From contig JAJYRM010000030.1 in assembly GCA_021794075.1 (NCBI GenBank), positions 1 to 39,052 on the forward strand: a DNA stretch of 39,052 nt. Reading direction: 5' to 3'. The translations under genes and the position numbers were made by a program. Of this stretch, positions 24,218 to 32,555 are shown in pieces. The notes under the pieces were generated by a model. The model ran no database searches. It was not told the DNA's origin and worked only from the letters and a program-made list of their open reading frames with translations. Source of the stretch: Bacteroidota bacterium. Lineage in GTDB: Bacteria; Bacteroidota; Ignavibacteria; Kryptoniales; JAKASW01. How positions within the stretch are numbered: position 1 is the first letter of the stretch; the number at the start of each line of letters is the position of its first letter.

Positions 24218-24603
24218 GCGAAACAAAAGAAGACAGGGTGACCAGAGAGATCCTGAAGCGCAGTGTCATTGACACGATCGATCCGGATTTCACCGAAATG
24301 ATGATGAAAAGAATTTACCGCGAGAACCGGAAGCGGCGAATAATGAAGAATCTCTTCGTGAACTTTTCAATATTTGCCATCATCGACACATTCATCCTCC
24401 TGGCGATTCGCTTGACGGGGCTCAGCGCGCTCGAGCTGGTCAACGCGTCCGTGAGTTTCTTGAATCGTCTTCTTGGTCAGGCGGGGCGATTCAAGGAGGC
24501 CATCGCCGGAAACGACCTCGCAATGTATCTGGTGCTGTCGATAGGGGGTATTGCCGCGCTACTCGCGATCATAGAGTTGAAACTGAACTCGTGGGACAGG
24601 TGA
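24214..24603 (+). CDS. Putative membrane partner (anti-sigma-like) of the ECF factor
   Basis: A 129-residue protein with a charged N-terminal part of about 45 residues (MSETKEDRVTREILKRSV, then DPDFTEMMMKRIYRENRKRR) and two hydrophobic helices (about 48-68 and 100-120). The start overlaps the sigma gene stop (ATGA). Layout and position fit an anti-sigma factor with a cytosolic N-terminal arm, but the HxxxCxxC zinc motif of the ZAS class is absent, so the identification rests on context. Confidence 0.7.
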   Translation: MSETKEDRVTREILKRSVIDTIDPDFTEMMMKRIYRENRKRRIMKNLFVNFSIFAIIDTFILLAIRLTGLSALELVNASVSFLNRLLGQAGRFKEAIAGNDLAMYLVLSIGGIAALLAIIELKLNSWDR

Positions 24604-24904
24604 CCACCGTTGACGGGATATGTATCTAAAGTGTAAACGGGATGGTGGAACAGGAGCGACGGTCCTATATCTTGGGTGGAAATTCACAGGATTTCAGCGC
24701 GATAAAACCGAATAATCGGAGGGCGGAGCCCTTGAAAATTTAGTGACAGTCTGCTTAATATGATTCGTGTCGGGGTAGAACGGCGAATCAGGTCTTCAAT
24801 TTGACCTTTTCAACATAAATGAAGAATCGGTCGCCCGGGTTTGCGCGAGGGCGATTCGGTGAATGAGAAGCAAACTTGTCAAACCATTAATAGCGGAGAG
24901 TTGC
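24604..24904. other. Intergenic leader region before the C1 peptidase
   Basis: No gene seen. TTGACG at 24610-24615 and TGTAAA at 24632-24637, 16 bases apart, could form a weak promoter right after the sigma operon, leaving a leader of about 260 bases. AGGTC/GACCT (24790-24807) with a short T run could form a small hairpin. The ribosome site GCGGAGAG precedes ATG 24905. Confidence 0.35.
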
Positions 24905-26140
24905 ATGAAAACTTTTACTCTTGCCCTTCTATTCTCCCTCTTTTCTTTTTGTGGAAACGCGTTTCCACAAGAGACTCAGCATGACTCGGCAATATTCGTT
25001 AAACCGACAAACGAATTCTTCGATTCCATAGAGACTTCGTTGAATAGGTTCTATCAGCGAGGCGACACGGATGTCATGCCGAGGAAAGCCATCAGCGTTG
25101 ATTTCAGCCAGTACGACGCGCCGAAGTCCATCAGCGACTTCAAACAATATTGGCACAACCCAACGATATCACAGGGCAACACCGGCACGTGCTGGGACTT
25201 TTCCACGACCTCGTTCCTCGAGTCCGAGGTTTACCGTCTGACGGGACGTAAGATGAAGTTCTCTGAAATGTATACCGACTACTGGGAATATGTCAGGAAA
25301 GCGATGGGCTATGTCGAGACGAGAGGGAAATCCAAATTCGGTCCTGGATCCGAGGCGAACGCGGTTCTGGTCGACTGGGAGAAGTATGGCATCGTCCCGG
25401 AGAAGGATTATACCGGGCTGCCGAATGGCCAGCCTTTCTACGATGAAACGAAGATGTACAATGAAATGTATTCTTACCTGAAATCGGTGAAGGCGGAAAA
25501 CGCCTGGAACCCTGCCGTCGTGAAAAGCACGATTGAGTCTATACTCGACCACTACATGGGCACGCCGCCTACGGAGATCAATGTCGAGGGAAAACAGATG
25601 ACACCGAAGGAATATCTTAAGGACGTTGTTAAGCTGAACCTGAACGATTATGTGTCGCTGGTATCGTTTTCAGATCGCCCCTACTACGAGTGGACCGAAT
25701 ACAACGTGTCCGACAACTGGTGGCACAGCAAAGGCTACCTGAACGTTCCGCTTCATGTCTTCATGGACGCCATCGATCACGCCGTTCGTTCTGGATACAC
25801 TATGGCGATTTGGGGAGACGTCAGCGAGCCAGGTATTTACGGACATGCAGGCATAGCGGTCATTCCGAACTGGGACATTCCCTCTAAATACATCGACGCG
25901 AATGCCAGGATATTCAGGTTTTACAATCACACGACAACCGACGATCACGGCATGCATCTGATTGGCTATACCGTGAAAGATGGAAAGACATGGTACCTCA
26001 TAAAGGATTCCGACTCTGGGTCAAGGAACAGCGACCATCCGGGATATGACTTCTTCAGCTCTGATTACGTGAAACTGAAGATGCTCGGAATAATGCTTCC
26101 CAAAAGCGCGATACCGGAAATCCTCAAAGATGTGAAGTGA
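24905..26140 (+). CDS. Secreted C1-family peptidase (bleomycin hydrolase/aminopeptidase C-like)
   Basis: A 411-residue papain-fold protease with signal peptide MKTFTLALLFSLFSFCGNAF. The active-site block is SQGNTGTCWDFST with catalytic Cys96, and the oxyanion Gln lies in SQGN. The His block is DDHGMHLIGY (His348). In place of the papain Asn (NSWG) the sequence is WYLIKDSDSGS, with Asp368, so the triad reads Cys-His-Asp. Some Bacteroidota homologues may share this change. The length and the long insert between Cys and His match bleomycin hydrolase/PepC. An upstream ATG at 24863 lacks a ribosome site, while 24905 has GCGGAGAG. It would act in the periplasm or outside the cell. A good terminator follows. 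Confidence 0.9.
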   Translation: MKTFTLALLFSLFSFCGNAFPQETQHDSAIFVKPTNEFFDSIETSLNRFYQRGDTDVMPRKAISVDFSQYDAPKSISDFKQYWHNPTISQGNTGTCWDFSTTSFLESEVYRLTGRKMKFSEMYTDYWEYVRKAMGYVETRGKSKFGPGSEANAVLVDWEKYGIVPEKDYTGLPNGQPFYDETKMYNEMYSYLKSVKAENAWNPAVVKSTIESILDHYMGTPPTEINVEGKQMTPKEYLKDVVKLNLNDYVSLVSFSDRPYYEWTEYNVSDNWWHSKGYLNVPLHVFMDAIDHAVRSGYTMAIWGDVSEPGIYGHAGIAVIPNWDIPSKYIDANARIFRFYNHTTTDDHGMHLIGYTVKDGKTWYLIKDSDSGSRNSDHPGYDFFSSDYVKLKMLGIMLPKSAIPEILKDVK

Positions 26141-26156
26141 GCAAAATTTAGCCGTC

Positions 26157-26180
26157 GGGGAGCTCCGGCTCCCCTTTTTT
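26157..26180 (+). terminator. Rho-independent terminator after the C1 peptidase
   Basis: GGGGAGC and GCTCCCC form a perfect 7-bp stem with a TCCG tetraloop, followed directly by six T. It lies 16 bases after the stop codon. Confidence 0.92.
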
Positions 26181-26282
26181 GTAAGCTCCTTTCGTCGCAC
26201 CATAGTTCTTCTGCCGCCAAAGTAAATTATATTTCCCTATCGTTGTTCCAAGGCGATTTTGTCCAACATTTTCCGGAGAAAT

Positions 26283-26774
26283 ATGATGTTGCCCACGGAC
26301 CAAGCATTGAGTGTGTCGAGGATAATACAGCTGATGCTCTCTCCCGCCGTTATGATTTCCGGTTGTGCCCTTTTGCTCATAAGCTCCAACGGGAGGTACA
26401 CCACGGTGCTCGAGAGGATTCGATTCATGATAGGAGAGAGAAGGCGCATTCTCGCAATCGATGCCGCTGGAGAGGCGCTTCCAGTTGGAAGCATGAACCC
26501 GGAGAGTGCCTGGCGGCAGATCAACTCTTTAAGCGTCCGGCTGAAATACGTGAAGAGCTCCATACTGAGTTATACCACGGCGATCAGCCTTTTCGTGGCT
26601 GCATCACTGTTGACCGGGATCGCCCTTGTTTCGGGAAGTATCGCGATTCAATATATTTCAACTGCGGCGTTTCTCGCCGGGATGCTGACGGTATTTGTCG
26701 GCGCGGCGTTCAGCGTGCTGGAGTCGAGGAAAGGATACAACATTGTCCAACTCGAAATCAAAGAAGAGGAATGA
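26283..26774 (+). CDS. DUF2721 membrane protein
   Basis: A 163-residue inner-membrane protein. The N-terminal helix with LMLSPAVMISGCALLLISSN followed by RYTTVLERIRFMIGERRR is the DUF2721 signature. Two more helices follow (about 95-140) and the C terminus is charged (QLEIKEEE). ATG 26283 with CGGAGA upstream is the likely start; a TTG 24 bases earlier is possible. The family is of unknown function and common in bacteria. It follows a terminator, so it is transcribed separately from the peptidase. Confidence 0.88.
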   Translation: MMLPTDQALSVSRIIQLMLSPAVMISGCALLLISSNGRYTTVLERIRFMIGERRRILAIDAAGEALPVGSMNPESAWRQINSLSVRLKYVKSSILSYTTAISLFVAASLLTGIALVSGSIAIQYISTAAFLAGMLTVFVGAAFSVLESRKGYNIVQLEIKEEE

Positions 26775-26891
26775 CAGTTGAGAACGGCGTCGATCTTGGC
26801 TCTTCAATAAAAAGTTTATTACCACATTTTGAAAAAGTTTGATATCTTATTGCCGTTTGCCGAACGACAAAAGGCAGACCCGGAGGTTAAA

Positions 26892-28268
26892 TTGAAAAGA
26901 TCACTCACCATATTATTACTTTTAGTAAGCCTGCTATTTTTAAACAACGGAGCGCGGGCAAAGCAACTCCATGAGGCGGAGCCCAGGATTGGCCTGACGC
27001 TCATTCCTCCTTCGCCTGTGACGACGCAGATAAGGGAAGACATACGCGGAGGTGTTTGGAACCATTCGAAGGTAAGCCGAAAATACGAGGTGGCTATCTA
27101 CCTCGACTCGGAAAAGCCCGGCGATGTCTTAAAAAGCGAGAATCTAACCATACCTGCAAAGTCGGCCGCCGGAGTCAGATATATTATGCCTACCGAAGGC
27201 AAAGCCGGCCATCACAGAATTATCATGGTCGTGAAGTCGGACGGCAAGGTGAGGCGGATCGAACAAAACCTGTCGATAATAAATTCGAAGTTCCGTTCGA
27301 CCGAGCGCATCGGCGGAGCCTGGGTTGGGATTACGCATTGGAGCGAGAAGGAAGGAAGGCACTGGAACGCGCAGATCAAAAAGATGACGGACGCCGATTG
27401 GAGAGGGTTAGTGCGGGGGATGCACGGCGTCGGGATGAACGTCATCGTGATTCAACAAGTGTTCGAGAATCAAGTCTATGATTATGAAGACTCGATAATA
27501 ACGCAGCACGGTTACAAGGGGCTGGCATATTATCCTTCAAAACTCTATCCGGGTCGCATGAAAATCACCGCCAAAGATCCGATCGGCGCGATACTCACCG
27601 AGGCGGACAAGCTGGGAATGCACGTCTTCCTCGGCGTGGGGATGTATGCCTGGTTCGACTACTCTCACGCATCGCTTGTCTGGCATGAAAAAGTGGCGAA
27701 GGAACTATGGAATCTCTATGGCTATCATCCTTCATTTTACGGATGGTACATCAGCGAAGAGGGGGACGGAAGCCTCGGAGACTCCACGCATCGGAGCCAG
27801 ATGGTGCGATTCTTCAAGGCGTTCACCCCGTACGTCCATCGCATGGCTCCCGGAAAACCGGTTATGCTGGCGACCAATTGCTGGCACCTCCTCGGAGCGC
27901 AGAGCACATATTTGAAAATGCTTCCCAACGTCGATATACTCTGCCCGTTCGCATTTGCCCGCATGCCGAAGGGCGATGAGACGGGTGCGCAGGCCGCCGC
28001 CCTGCTCGGACGTTTGTGCAAAGAGAGCGGTACTCACATGTGGCTCGACATGGAAGTCTTCGTCTTCGACAAGGAGGGGGGACTGATCCCTCGCCCTATT
28101 TCAGGCGTGATGAGCGATATGCATAAGTACACGAACTTTGAGGAAATCCTCTGCTATCAGTATCCGGGTCTGCTTACCGCGCCAAACGCCGCTGTCAAAC
28201 TTGGAGGCGGGCCCGCTGTTAAGCTTTATCTGGATTATCAGAAATACTTGAATAGCTTACCCAAATAA
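26892..28268 (+). CDS. Secreted DUF4434-like (glycoside-hydrolase-fold) protein
   Basis: A 458-residue secreted protein. The TTG start at 26892 has GGAGG five bases upstream and opens a signal peptide (MKRSLTILLLLVSLLFLNNG). An N-terminal beta-sandwich-like region (about 25-135) precedes a TIM-barrel part with GGAWVGITHW, GMNVIVIQQVFENQ, DPIGAILTEADKLGMHVFLG, HPSFYGWYISEEGDG and MWLDMEVFVFD. This pattern matches DUF4434 proteins, which are related to glycoside hydrolases. The Glu pair in WYISEE and the Glu in DMEVF are candidate catalytic acids, but no activity is known to me. It is probably cotranscribed with the YgjP-like gene (35-base gap). Confidence 0.85.
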   Translation: MKRSLTILLLLVSLLFLNNGARAKQLHEAEPRIGLTLIPPSPVTTQIREDIRGGVWNHSKVSRKYEVAIYLDSEKPGDVLKSENLTIPAKSAAGVRYIMPTEGKAGHHRIIMVVKSDGKVRRIEQNLSIINSKFRSTERIGGAWVGITHWSEKEGRHWNAQIKKMTDADWRGLVRGMHGVGMNVIVIQQVFENQVYDYEDSIITQHGYKGLAYYPSKLYPGRMKITAKDPIGAILTEADKLGMHVFLGVGMYAWFDYSHASLVWHEKVAKELWNLYGYHPSFYGWYISEEGDGSLGDSTHRSQMVRFFKAFTPYVHRMAPGKPVMLATNCWHLLGAQSTYLKMLPNVDILCPFAFARMPKGDETGAQAAALLGRLCKESGTHMWLDMEVFVFDKEGGLIPRPISGVMSDMHKYTNFEEILCYQYPGLLTAPNAAVKLGGGPAVKLYLDYQKYLNSLPK

Positions 28269-28303
28269 ACTGTGGAACATTACGATATATTCTGGTCCCG
28301 CAT

Positions 28304-29068
28304 ATGGATGAGCAGCTGAACATTGATGGTGTGGTGATAGACGTCGTTGTCAAAAAGATTCGGAACGTCCGGCTCGGCGTCTATCCGCCTGATGGGCGGG
28401 TCAGGCTTTCGGTTCCCAAAAGGCTGAATCCTGATTTAGCAAAGGCATTCGTCGTCTCCAAGCTTCCATGGATCAAGAAACAACAGGCGCGATTGCGGGA
28501 TATGGCTCGTCAGGCGCCGCGCACACTTGTCGACGGCGAGTTTCAATACCTGTTCGGAAGAAAGTACACTCTCAAAGTTGTGGATAACAAGAGCGCCGGA
28601 GGCGTCGTGGTGAGCGGCACCGCTCTTGAGCTGCACATCAGGAAAAATACTTCCGTTGTGGGTCGGCGTAAAATAATGTCAGAGTGGTATCGAAGCGAAT
28701 TGAAGAAGGCGATCCCGGGATTGATGCGAAAATGGGAGTCGAGGATCGGGGTATCGGCATCAGGCTTCGGTGTCAAATCGATGAAGACGAGGTGGGGTTC
28801 GTGCAACAGAAGGACGAGGATGATCTGGATCAACCTTGAACTCGCGAGGAGATCCGAGATATTTCTTGAATATGTGATAGTTCATGAGCTCGTGCATCTT
28901 CTCGAACCGGGACACAATGACAGGTTCAGGAAATATATGAGCGAGTTCATCCCGGAATGGAGAAAGTACCGGAGAGAGCTTAACGGTCCTATTGCCGGCG
29001 AACGTTGGAGCCGGAGCGATTCAGAACCGAGTTCCGATTCTCATTTCTCTTCCCGCTTCGCGCTCTGA
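28304..29068 (+). CDS. YgjP-like (DUF45, M48-related) metallopeptidase
   Basis: A 254-residue soluble protein. The N-terminal half has the typical YgjP pattern (VVVKKIRNVRLGVYPPDGRV, then WIKKQQARL). The SMKTRWGSCNRRTRMIWIN segment and the zinc motif VIVHELVHLLEPGHNDRF follow, with His194, Glu195 and His198; His204 is a likely third ligand. The last 25 residues are a Ser-rich tail without conserved sequence. The family is widely predicted to be a metal-dependent hydrolase, but its substrate is unknown. The ribosome site before ATG 28304 is weak. Confidence 0.9.
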   Translation: MDEQLNIDGVVIDVVVKKIRNVRLGVYPPDGRVRLSVPKRLNPDLAKAFVVSKLPWIKKQQARLRDMARQAPRTLVDGEFQYLFGRKYTLKVVDNKSAGGVVVSGTALELHIRKNTSVVGRRKIMSEWYRSELKKAIPGLMRKWESRIGVSASGFGVKSMKTRWGSCNRRTRMIWINLELARRSEIFLEYVIVHELVHLLEPGHNDRFRKYMSEFIPEWRKYRRELNGPIAGERWSRSDSEPSSDSHFSSRFAL

Positions 29069-29694
29069 CCGGGTGGTGCTGACGGGTAATTTTATAATCC
29101 CTCCTGCTTTTTGCCGATTGTTAATAGTCCGGCTAATTCCATTCTTCCTTCCTTTGCGCGCAGCCACGCGGTAAACATTACGCTAGGTGTTGTAAATATT
29201 ACGGAATCTTTCAGGCGTCAGTCTCCCGTAGTCGCATCATGAGTTGTCCTTTTAAGTCTTGAATCGGCGCCCGGGAAGTGATGGCGCTGGGGGGCTTGCA
29301 TAACGACTGATACGAATTGGGGGCGGTGACGCTATCCCTTTATCGATTTCAAGTCATTGATAACCAACCACTTGTATCTTAAGTATCTTGCCCTTTAATG
29401 TGGCGGTTTGAATCTGCCTGGGGAATTTTGCCGATGTGCCACGAGATCGGTTAAGGGAATCATACTCGCGAGGCTTATTTATGCGGTCACGCCCGCAAAA
29501 TACTGGCATAATTCTTGACGAATGTACTCAGTAAGGGTTCATCGTAGTGGCAAGGTTCGTAAGATAAGCTGTTTTAGGGCCATTCGACGCCACCTGGAAG
29601 CGATAGAGACATTGTTCAAAGTAATTTTTGACGGCGTGGTCAATACTAGCCAAGAGGCGTACCCGCCGGAAAATGAAGGCTCGGAGGAGGAAAC
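29069..29694. other. Long intergenic region, no clear content
   Basis: I see no supported gene or RNA. A short inverted repeat, CAAGT with ACTTG (about 29350-29374), is the only clear symmetry. TTGACG at 29515 has no good -10. A plus frame from 29522 runs into the following gene but lacks its own ribosome site. The region is probably a promoter and leader for the small membrane protein that follows. Confidence 0.4.
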
Positions 29695-30048
29695 ATGGCG
29701 ACTACGCACGGATCGAAGGCTAGCATTGGAAGGAAGGCGGAATCTTCGCCAGTTTTGATGTTGAAATTCCAGATGGATACAGCGCTTATACCCTGGAGCG
29801 GGGTGGCCGGTGGTCGGCATGTTCAGAAGTGGGCGGCAGTTATAGAATATTTGGTTTACACTTCGGTCGTTTTACTCGCCATTTACTCGGCCGCGATTTC
29901 GAGCTTTATGGTTTTGTTTTCTGCCATCGCGGTCGCGGGGACATACATAGTAGCGTCTCACATCCGCCAGACCCGTGCGGAAACGGGCTGCGGAATCTCT
30001 GGTGAGAATTACAGAAACCTGACCGTAGTCAACATCGGCAGGAATTAA
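29695..30048 (+). CDS. Small hypothetical membrane protein
   Basis: A 117-residue protein with an excellent ribosome site (GGAGGAGG) before ATG 29695 and a rho-independent terminator after it, so it is probably a real single-gene unit. Residues about 43-88 form one or two hydrophobic helices (VIEYLVYTSVVLLAIYSA, then MVLFSAIAVAGTYIVASH). The N-terminal part is basic and Ser-rich, and the C-terminal part is polar with one Cys. No family is recognised. Confidence 0.65.
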   Translation: MATTHGSKASIGRKAESSPVLMLKFQMDTALIPWSGVAGGRHVQKWAAVIEYLVYTSVVLLAIYSAAISSFMVLFSAIAVAGTYIVASHIRQTRAETGCGISGENYRNLTVVNIGRN

Positions 30049-30084
30049 ATCAAAGACTTTCAATCCAAATCTGCTCGCAATACC

Positions 30085-30112
30085 GGCCCCGCATCAATGG
30101 GGCCTTTTCTTT
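30085..30112 (+). terminator. Rho-independent terminator after the small membrane protein
   Basis: GGCCCC and GGGGCC form a 6-bp GC stem with an 8-base loop, followed by TTTTCTTTG. It lies 36 bases after the stop codon at 30048. Confidence 0.85.
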
Positions 30113-30375
30113 GTTTGTTCTTCGCTCCTCAGAAGAGTCCGAGCCGGATTTCACCCGACCTGCCCCTTTTCGTGGAATGCTTCTAAAGAGGCTGATAACA
30201 TTGCCTTTTGTTGTCGCGCGACATTCCGAACCGGCGAATGATTCCAGTAGTTCCTGACGTGTCCACTCGTCGACTTCCAAAGTGGCTTCACCATCAACGT
30301 CTTTGATGGGCGAATCGTCACTCGTAAGATGTTCTGCACCACCATATGGTCCCTTGATTCGAAACCCGAGATTAG

Positions 30376-30419
30376 TTAACTCTATCAGTCGAAGAGAATG
30401 ATCGGCTTCTCTTGGTTAA
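30376..30419. other. Nested stem-loop in the region before the DeoR operon
   Basis: An inner perfect 7-bp stem, AAGAGAA (30392-30398) with TTCTCTT (30407-30413), lies inside an outer 5-bp stem, TTAAC (30376-30380) with GTTAA (30415-30419). There is no T run. It overlaps the point where the minus-strand frames change, so it could be an RNA element, a slippery-site helper or chance. The rest of 30445-30685 shows nothing definable. Confidence 0.25.
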
Positions 30420-30685
30420 GATCGTTATGAAGAGTTCGATTCAATTGTCAAAATAAGTTCTTAAAGCCGAAGACATAAAAAGGGCAAGCAGGACAAACGA
30501 CATCCGGCTGAACCTGTTGCACGAGCAGTGAAGTAAGAAGATTCTCCCGCCGAACATCAGATAAAACTCTCCATCGGCAGAACCAATTTCCCCCTTTCCT
30601 GAAACCCACTTCATTCTGTCCATCGAAGCTTCCGTTTAGTCCCCAAAAGAATCAGACTCCGCTCTATTTATAAGCTAGAAAACAC

Positions 30686-30714
30686 TTGACATTAATGGTC
30701 TCGTTAAAGATATT
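30686..30714 (+). promoter_or_regulatory. Predicted promoter of the sugar operon
   Basis: TTGACA at 30686-30691 is a perfect -35 box. A 17-base spacer leads to GATATT at 30709-30714, which matches four of six -10 positions. It lies about 105 bases before the DeoR-type regulator start. Confidence 0.55.
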
Positions 30715-30717
30715 AAG

Positions 30718-30737
30718 CAAACAAAACGAAAGTAAAC
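30718..30737 (-). promoter_or_regulatory. Predicted DeoR-family operator
   Basis: Read on the minus strand the sequence is GTTTACTTTCGTTTTGTTTG. It resembles the repeated TTTCGTTTT operators of DeoR-family repressors such as AgaR and GlpR. A further CGAAA-containing stretch (AAAGCGAAA) lies at about 30751. The site starts three bases after the -10 box, as expected for repression of its own operon. Confidence 0.5.
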
Positions 30738-30818
30738 GCAATCATAGGAAAGCGAAATTTGGCCCAAACGATACTATTTGAAGATTCCGGCGTGGCAACT
30801 AGCGATTGAGGTGGTAGC

Positions 30819-31601
30819 ATGAAGCAACAGAACCACGATAAGATTTTTCAGGAAGAACGGATTCAGGAGATCATAAAGATACTCGAGAGGGAAGATCGCG
30901 TGTTGATAAATGATCTCTGCGAGACTTTCAACACAACGCCGGTGACGATCAGGAAGGATCTTGACCTGCTGGAGAAGCAGGGCGTTCTGAAGAGAACGCA
31001 CGGCGGAGCTATCCTGCACAAACCGCTTTTCCGCGGACTCGCCTTGAATGAGAAGGAGAAGTTGAACTCGGATGAGAAGGAGCGGATCGCGGAGGAGGCC
31101 GCTAAGATGATCAACGAAGGGGACGTGATCATAATCGACTCGGGTTCCACGACAACTTTCTTGGCAAGGAAGATGAAGGGAATGAAAGGCGTTACCGTCA
31201 TAACTAACGCGGTTAACATCGCCCTTGAACTCGCCGACAGCGACCTGGAAGTTATACTGACAGGGGGGGCGCTTCAGAAAAACTCTTCGACACTTGTAGG
31301 CCCTCTGGCCGATGAGATGTTGAAGAAGATCTCTGCCGACAAACTCTTTCACGGCGTCGACGGCGTCGATTACGATCTTGGACTTACCACGCCCGACATC
31401 ATAGAAGCAAACACGAGCCGCGTCATGATGGAACGCGCGGGAGAGAATATTCTCCTCGTCGATTCATCGAAGTTCGGCAGGAGAAGTCTCGGCGTCATAT
31501 GTCAAATCAAAGATATAGATAAAATAATCACCACGAGGAAAATGAGTAAGACGGAGCTGAAGAAGCTCAACGATCTGAATCTCGAAGTAATTGAAGTGTA
31601 A
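30819..31601 (+). CDS. DeoR/GlpR-family sugar-responsive transcriptional repressor
   Basis: A 260-residue regulator. The N-terminal winged helix (about 14-68) contains IIKILEREDRVLINDLCETF and VTIRKDLDLLEKQGVLKRTHGGA, the DeoR signature. The sensor domain (about 85-250) has IIIDSGSTTTFLARKM, TVITNAVNIALELA and TGGALQKNSSTLVGP, the ISOCOT-type sugar-phosphate-binding fold, ending with VDSSKFGRRSLG. ATG 30819 has GAGGTGG upstream. It is the first gene of a run with a propeller protein, SIS protein and ROK kinase, and probably represses them until a phosphorylated sugar binds. A matching operator sequence lies at 30718-30737. Confidence 0.94.
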   Translation: MKQQNHDKIFQEERIQEIIKILEREDRVLINDLCETFNTTPVTIRKDLDLLEKQGVLKRTHGGAILHKPLFRGLALNEKEKLNSDEKERIAEEAAKMINEGDVIIIDSGSTTTFLARKMKGMKGVTVITNAVNIALELADSDLEVILTGGALQKNSSTLVGPLADEMLKKISADKLFHGVDGVDYDLGLTTPDIIEANTSRVMMERAGENILLVDSSKFGRRSLGVICQIKDIDKIITTRKMSKTELKKLNDLNLEVIEV

Positions 31602-31616
31602 GAACAAGAGGAATAA

Positions 31617-32555
31617 ATGGGCAATCAGTCATCACAGAAACGAGAATACCCGCGGTTATTCGAAGACAAAGTTATCATAACGGGCGACGAGGGAAAGTGG
31701 GACGCCAACAAAGTGCATACGCTCTCCGTCGTGGAGGCAAACAAGGACGGCTATCGCTACTGGGGCTTTTACGCCTTGTGTAATTACGGCGGAAGCCCGG
31801 ACGTCAGGCAGGCGGGCCTCATCAGGAGCAACGATCTCACGAACTGGGACAAGTACGAAGGCAATCCGATTATTAAGAGAGACTGCCGGTGGCCAACTGT
31901 AATTTTCGCGAATTCGGTTTTCCATATGTTCTACGCCGAGTACGACGCGAACAATGACAGCCAGATAGTCATGCTCACCAGCGCTGACGGCATCAATTTC
32001 GGAAACAAGACCGTGATGGTACAGAGGGAGCTCGGCAGACAAAACCAGAATCCGTTCGCTTTCTACAACAAGGAAGATGGTCATTATTATCTGGCCTACT
32101 ACAGCGGCGTCGAGGCGAGCAACGACAAACCCCTGATAGGCAGAGACGGCATCGTCCAGAAGCAGGGCAATGCCGGTACTAAAAACGTCTGGCAAATCAA
32201 ACTGAAGAAGAGCAAGGATATCGCCGGACTCAAGGACGCCCAGCCAAAAGCTTTAATGACAGCGGATTACACGGTCGCTTCCCCTTCGATCATCTTTTAC
32301 AAGAACAGGTATCTCTTACTCGTCGAAGCTATCAAGGAGGGAATGTGGGATGGCAAGTGGGTCACGCTCGCGTTCGAGAGCGACAAGATTGACGGCGAAT
32401 ACACCGAGTTGAGCGGCAATCCGCTTTTGCCGGACAACGACGCGTGTGCCTTCCAGCATATCTTTGATGGCCAGCTGTACGTTTTTTATTCGCACTGCCT
32501 TGACCTGAAGAATTGGTATTGGGAGATCAGGTCCGTAAAGGCGGGAGCTAAATAG
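31617..32555 (+). CDS. Cytosolic five-bladed beta-propeller protein, glycosidase-like
   Basis: A 312-residue protein without signal peptide. Repeated blade motifs include YRYWGFYALCNYGGSPDVR, GLIRSNDLTNWDKYEGNPI, VFHMFYAEYDANNDSQIV, HYYLAYYSGV and NRYLLLVEAIKEGMWDG, typical of the GH43/GH32/GH130 clan of five-bladed propellers. The acidic residues that would be catalytic cannot be fixed by eye. GH130 members are cytosolic phosphorylases, which suits the missing signal peptide, while GH43 are mostly hydrolases. It starts 15 bases after the regulator gene with GAGGAA as ribosome site. It probably splits or processes the sugar imported by this locus. Confidence 0.8.
   Translation: MGNQSSQKREYPRLFEDKVIITGDEGKWDANKVHTLSVVEANKDGYRYWGFYALCNYGGSPDVRQAGLIRSNDLTNWDKYEGNPIIKRDCRWPTVIFANSVFHMFYAEYDANNDSQIVMLTSADGINFGNKTVMVQRELGRQNQNPFAFYNKEDGHYYLAYYSGVEASNDKPLIGRDGIVQKQGNAGTKNVWQIKLKKSKDIAGLKDAQPKALMTADYTVASPSIIFYKNRYLLLVEAIKEGMWDGKWVTLAFESDKIDGEYTELSGNPLLPDNDACAFQHIFDGQLYVFYSHCLDLKNWYWEIRSVKAGAK

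Larger units (their letters stand above)
30050..30444 (-). pseudogene. Possible frameshifted minus-strand gene
   Basis: On the minus strand a TTG at 30444 opens a frame reading MNRTLHNDLNQEKPIILFD and stopping at a TGA (30387-30385). A -1 shift at that point continues as LIELTNLGFRIKGPYGG and on through SPIKDVDGEATLEVDEW and TRQELLESFAGSECRATTKG to a stop at 30050. The joined product looks like protein, with charged helical segments, while each half alone has no good start or end. The last 40 residues run over the plus-strand terminator and are less convincing. A 60-codon frame with a hydrophobic end (30441-30623) abuts it upstream. It may be a decayed gene, a frameshift error in the assembly or chance. 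No family is recognised. Confidence 0.3.

Noticed and set aside
29522-29758. 78-codon plus frame before the small membrane protein
   Set aside because: It overlaps the start of 29695-30048, which has a far better ribosome site and a terminator.
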